DNA from: Pseudoxanthomonas sp. PXM03
GTDB lineage: Bacteria; Pseudomonadota; Gammaproteobacteria; Xanthomonadales; Xanthomonadaceae
DNA length: 64,000 bases
Reading direction: 5' to 3'
Assembly: GCF_014852005.1 (NCBI RefSeq)
Contig: NZ_JACVAU010000001.1
Span: forward strand, 1,801,857-1,865,856
Position 1 is the first letter of the stretch. Each line of letters begins with the position of its first letter. Below, piece after piece: positions 61,492-64,000 of this stretch. The notes beneath the pieces are model-generated. The model searched no databases and was not told where the DNA came from. It saw only the letters and a list, made by a program, of their open reading frames with translations. The position numbers were made by a program, and so were the translations under genes.

Positions 61492-62190
61492 ATGCTGATC
61501 ACGCCTCATGCGGATATCCGGATCACGCGGCACACGATCGGCAAGGAAGGCGCGCCGCTGCTGATCATCGACAACGTGATGTCGGATCCGGAGCGGATGG
61601 TGCGGAAGGCGGTCACACGCCAGTACGTGAAGCAGTCTTCGATGTTTCCCGGCATTCGGGCGCCTGCACCGCCTTCCTATCAGCACTTCCTGGAGGCGAC
61701 GCTCAATCCGTTGTTGCATGAGTGCTTCGATCTGGCACCTGGCCGCTTCGTCTTTCCCATGTGCCATTTCTCGCTGGTCACGCAACCACCGGCCAGCCTG
61801 CATTTCCTGCAGCGCGTACCGCACATCGACTCGGTCAGCCGGCAGGGTCTGGCCACGGTGCATTACCTGTTCCGCGGCGCATGGGGTGGCACGGATTTCT
61901 ACCGGCATCGTCAGACCGGATTCGAGTACGTGGATGAAAGCCGTCATGCAGCGTACTTCGATTGCCTCGCGCAGCAGGGTCATCACGACGCCGATTCGAC
62001 TGTGGGATACATCAACGGCGACACGACCTCGTTCGAGCGCATAGCGGAGGTCGAGGGGGTATTCAATCGGCTCATCGTGTACCGGCGGAACTCATTGCAT
62101 TCGGGACGGATCGACAACCATCGGCCGCTTCCTGCCGACCCGGTGCTCGGAAGGTTGTCGATCAATGCCTTCATCGACGTCGCACGCTGA
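61492..62190 (+). CDS. DUF6445 protein, probable Fe(II)/2-oxoglutarate-type fold
   Basis: This 232-residue protein contains RVPHIDSVSRQGLATVHYLF, with H111 and D113 as an HxD pair. It also has RGAWGGTDFYRHRQTGFE, and NSLHSGRIDNHRPL with H203 as a possible distal ligand. This is the layout of a 2-oxoglutarate/Fe(II) oxygenase-like DUF6445 protein. It lies 24 bases after the halogenase-like gene and ends the four-gene cassette. Function unknown. Confidence 0.82.
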   Translation: MLITPHADIRITRHTIGKEGAPLLIIDNVMSDPERMVRKAVTRQYVKQSSMFPGIRAPAPPSYQHFLEATLNPLLHECFDLAPGRFVFPMCHFSLVTQPPASLHFLQRVPHIDSVSRQGLATVHYLFRGAWGGTDFYRHRQTGFEYVDESRHAAYFDCLAQQGHHDADSTVGYINGDTTSFERIAEVEGVFNRLIVYRRNSLHSGRIDNHRPLPADPVLGRLSINAFIDVAR

Positions 62191-62379
62191 GCGGGGTGCC
62201 GCGGTCATTCCTGGCGAAGCCGCCCGATACGGCTCAAGCGGTTGTTTTTCAATGCATTTTGCGGCGCAGCACGCTTTTTCTGTGGGTGCTGGTTACAGTG
62301 TCGTCGCCAGCGCGGGAGGCACCGCCTCCGCGCTGGCAGAGGGAGCAATTCAGAGGTTCCCTTTTTTTACCGGACAAAA

Positions 62380-62393
62380 TGGTAGCGCTAACT
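62380..62393. promoter_or_regulatory. xyl box upstream of xylB
   Basis: TGGTAGCGCTAACT shares 12 of 14 bases with the palindrome at 54489-54502. It lies 26 bases before the xylB ATG and just after CTTTTTTTACCGGACAAAA, so it probably overlaps the promoter. Confidence 0.8.
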
Positions 62394-62418
62394 TTTTGAG
62401 CGCCGGAGGCAGGAATCG

Positions 62419-63912
62419 ATGGCTTTGACCGCCGGAATCGACGCAGGCACGCAGAGCCTGAAGGTGGTGGTGTACGACGCTGCGGCGCGTGCGGTGGTGG
62501 CCAGTGCCAGCGCGCCGTTGGAGCTGATCAGCGGCGAGGACGGCAGCCGCGAGCAGCATCCCGCCGATTGGGTCGCCGCGATGCAGGCGTGCTTCGACCG
62601 CATCGATCCGGTACTGCGTGCGCGCATCGTGGCGCTGTCGGTGTCGGGCCAGCAGCACGGCTTCGTGCCGGTGGATGCTGACGGTGCGGTGTTGGCTCCG
62701 GCCAAGCTGTGGTGCGACACCAGCACCACGGCCGAGTGCGCGCAGATCATGGACGCGGTCGGCGGTTCGACAGCCACGATTGCGCTTGCCGGCAACCCGA
62801 TCCTGGCCGGCTACACCGCCTCCAAGCTGCCGTGGACGAAGACCCATCGCCCCGAGGCTTATGCACAACTGGCGACGATCCTGTTGCCGCACGACTACCT
62901 CAACGTCGTGCTCACCGGCCAGCGCTTCTGCGAGTGGGGCGATGCCTCCGGCACCGGCTGGCTCGACGTGCGCACCCGCACGTGGTCCAACGAGCTCCTG
63001 CGCGCCACCGATGCGGACCGCGATCTGGCCGACTGCCTGCCGCCGATCGTAGCATCCGATGCGCTGTTCGACATTGATCCCGCTACCGCCTCGCAGCTGG
63101 GACTGCCTACGACGGTCAAGGTCGCCGTCGGCGGCGGCGACAACATGATGGCGGCCATCGGTACCGGCTGCGTGGAAGAGGGCCGGCTGGCGATGAGCCT
63201 GGGCACTTCGGGCACGCTGTTCGCTTATTCCGATACCCCGGTCGTCGATCCGCACGGTGCCTGGGCCGCGTTCTGCTCCTCCACCGGCGGCTGGCTGCCG
63301 CTGATCTGCACGATGAACTGCACCGTGGCCACCGAACAGGTGGCCAAGGCCTTCGGCTTCAGCACGCGCGAGGGCGACGCGCACCTGCACGCCACCCCGC
63401 CCGGTGCGGACGGGCTGGTGATGCTGCCCTTCCTCAACGGCGAACGCACGCCGGACCTGCCGCTGGGCAAGGGCGTGCTGGCCGGGCTGGATACAAGCAA
63501 CTTCACCCCGGCCCATGTCTACCGCGCGGCGATGGAAGGGGCGACCTACAGCCTGAAGTACGGCTTCGATGCCTTCGTGCGCGCCGGCATGGCCTTCGAG
63601 CGCATCGTGCTGACCGGCGGCGGCAGCAACAGCGCGGCGTGGCGCCAGCTGGTGGCCGACGTGTTCGGCCTGCCGGTCGATGTGCCGGTGCAGGCCGAGG
63701 GCGCCGCCTTCGGCGCGGCCCTGCAGGCGCTGTGGGCATGGGGCCGTGCCGATGGCGATGCCGCATCCATCGCCGACATCGCACGCGCCCATGTCGCCAC
63801 CGAGGCGGCCTTGTCCGCCACGCCCGATCCCACCCGCACGCAGGCCTATGCCGCGGCCTACCAGCGCTTCCTCCAGCACCTCGATGCCCTCACGCCGCTG
63901 CAGCGCGGCTGA
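62419..63912 (+). CDS. xylB: Xylulokinase
   Basis: XylB phosphorylates D-xylulose to xylulose 5-phosphate for the pentose phosphate pathway. It has 497 residues in the FGGY kinase family. The N-terminal phosphate motif is AGIDAGTQSLKVVVYDA. The substrate region is SVSGQQHGFVPVD. The C-terminal FGGY domain has LTGGGSNSAAWRQLVADVFG and PVQAEGAAFGAALQAL. The ATG follows AGGA at good spacing. It is followed by xylA after 40 bases and preceded by an xyl box. Confidence 0.96.
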   Translation: MALTAGIDAGTQSLKVVVYDAAARAVVASASAPLELISGEDGSREQHPADWVAAMQACFDRIDPVLRARIVALSVSGQQHGFVPVDADGAVLAPAKLWCDTSTTAECAQIMDAVGGSTATIALAGNPILAGYTASKLPWTKTHRPEAYAQLATILLPHDYLNVVLTGQRFCEWGDASGTGWLDVRTRTWSNELLRATDADRDLADCLPPIVASDALFDIDPATASQLGLPTTVKVAVGGGDNMMAAIGTGCVEEGRLAMSLGTSGTLFAYSDTPVVDPHGAWAAFCSSTGGWLPLICTMNCTVATEQVAKAFGFSTREGDAHLHATPPGADGLVMLPFLNGERTPDLPLGKGVLAGLDTSNFTPAHVYRAAMEGATYSLKYGFDAFVRAGMAFERIVLTGGGSNSAAWRQLVADVFGLPVDVPVQAEGAAFGAALQALWAWGRADGDAASIADIARAHVATEAALSATPDPTRTQAYAAAYQRFLQHLDALTPLQRG

Positions 63913-63952
63913 CATCCCACGCACATCACGCACAACCACAGGACCCCGCACC

Positions 63953-64000
63953 ATGAGCACCCAGCCCTTCATCGGCGCCCAGGAATACTTCCCCGGCATC
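63953..64000 (+). CDS. xylA: Xylose isomerase, 5' fragment
   Basis: Only the first 16 codons are inside the window: MSTQPFIGAQEYFPGI. This matches the start of xylose isomerases (FIGAKEYFPGI-type). The enzyme converts D-xylose to D-xylulose, the substrate of XylB. The ATG is preceded by AGGA. Co-transcription with xylB is likely. Confidence 0.88.
   Translation, partial: MSTQPFIGAQEYFPGI

Noticed and set aside
58130..62190. A halogenated natural-product gene cluster.
   Set aside because: There are no NRPS, PKS, RiPP precursor or tailoring genes. The group sits in a pentose/TonB receptor locus with an xyl box.

Overview
This window looks like a chromosomal piece of a gammaproteobacterium of the Xanthomonadaceae, near Xanthomonas or Pseudoxanthomonas. 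The evidence is the very GC-rich coding DNA, an almost complete rpf (DSF quorum-sensing) locus in the xanthomonad order, and a xylan/xylose locus with LacI-type operators and TonB-dependent transport. The genus is inference. No rRNA, tRNA, insertion sequence, prophage or CRISPR array was seen.

Region 1 (1-25.5 kb) is housekeeping genes woven into the rpf locus. It holds the 3' end of carB, greA, rpfE, recJ, an acyltransferase, a membrane LytTR regulator, a TPR-GGDEF diguanylate cyclase, prfB (with its programmed frameshift), lysS, rpfG, rpfC, rpfF, rpfB, a small lipoprotein, an exported protein, acnA (rpfA), a mazE/vapB-vapC type toxin-antitoxin pair and acnB. RpfF makes the DSF fatty-acid signal and RpfB handles fatty acids. 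RpfC senses DSF and phosphorylates RpfG, which degrades cyclic di-GMP. A GGDEF protein with intact active and inhibitory sites lies in the same neighbourhood. No rpfH lies between rpfG and rpfC.

Region 2 (25.5-41 kb) is ordinary core genome. On the minus strand are an exported protein gene followed by nudJ-mnmA-hflD, then infA, aat, a FemAB-like acyltransferase, a phosphoesterase and trxB. On the plus strand are clpS-clpA, ftsK, lolA, rarA and crcB. Several genes here (clpS, aat, rarA, and the LytTR gene in region 1) have a -10 box placed so that transcription should start at or next to the start codon, so leaderless mRNAs are likely.

Region 3 (41-46 kb) is the most unusual part. It is a five-gene operon of all-exported proteins: a 508-residue Gly/Asp/Ala-rich repeat protein, a small secreted protein, a periplasmic C39-like cysteine peptidase, a second small secreted protein, and an outer-membrane protein with an N-terminal coiled coil, a Pro-rich linker and a beta-barrel. 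This layout matches the Pseudomonas Fap functional-amyloid system (subunits, FapD peptidase, FapF channel), but the subunits are very different. Both small proteins carry a double-glycine motif of the kind C39 peptidases cut, and the subunit and first small protein share a C-terminal motif. I regard this as a divergent Fap-like surface-fibre system.

Region 4 (46-53 kb) holds two small proteins of unknown function, hemN with a perfect FNR-type box, an MFS transporter, and a YdeP-type molybdopterin oxidoreductase overlapping fdhD.

Region 5 (53-64 kb) is a pentose/xylan utilisation locus. It has a LacI regulator, a 1047-residue TonB-dependent receptor, a SapC protein, a cupin/JmjC-like protein, a tryptophan-halogenase-family flavoprotein, a DUF6445 protein, xylB and the start of xylA. 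Matching palindromes (TGGTAGCGCTACCA and close relatives) precede the receptor and xylB, which suggests one LacI-family regulon.
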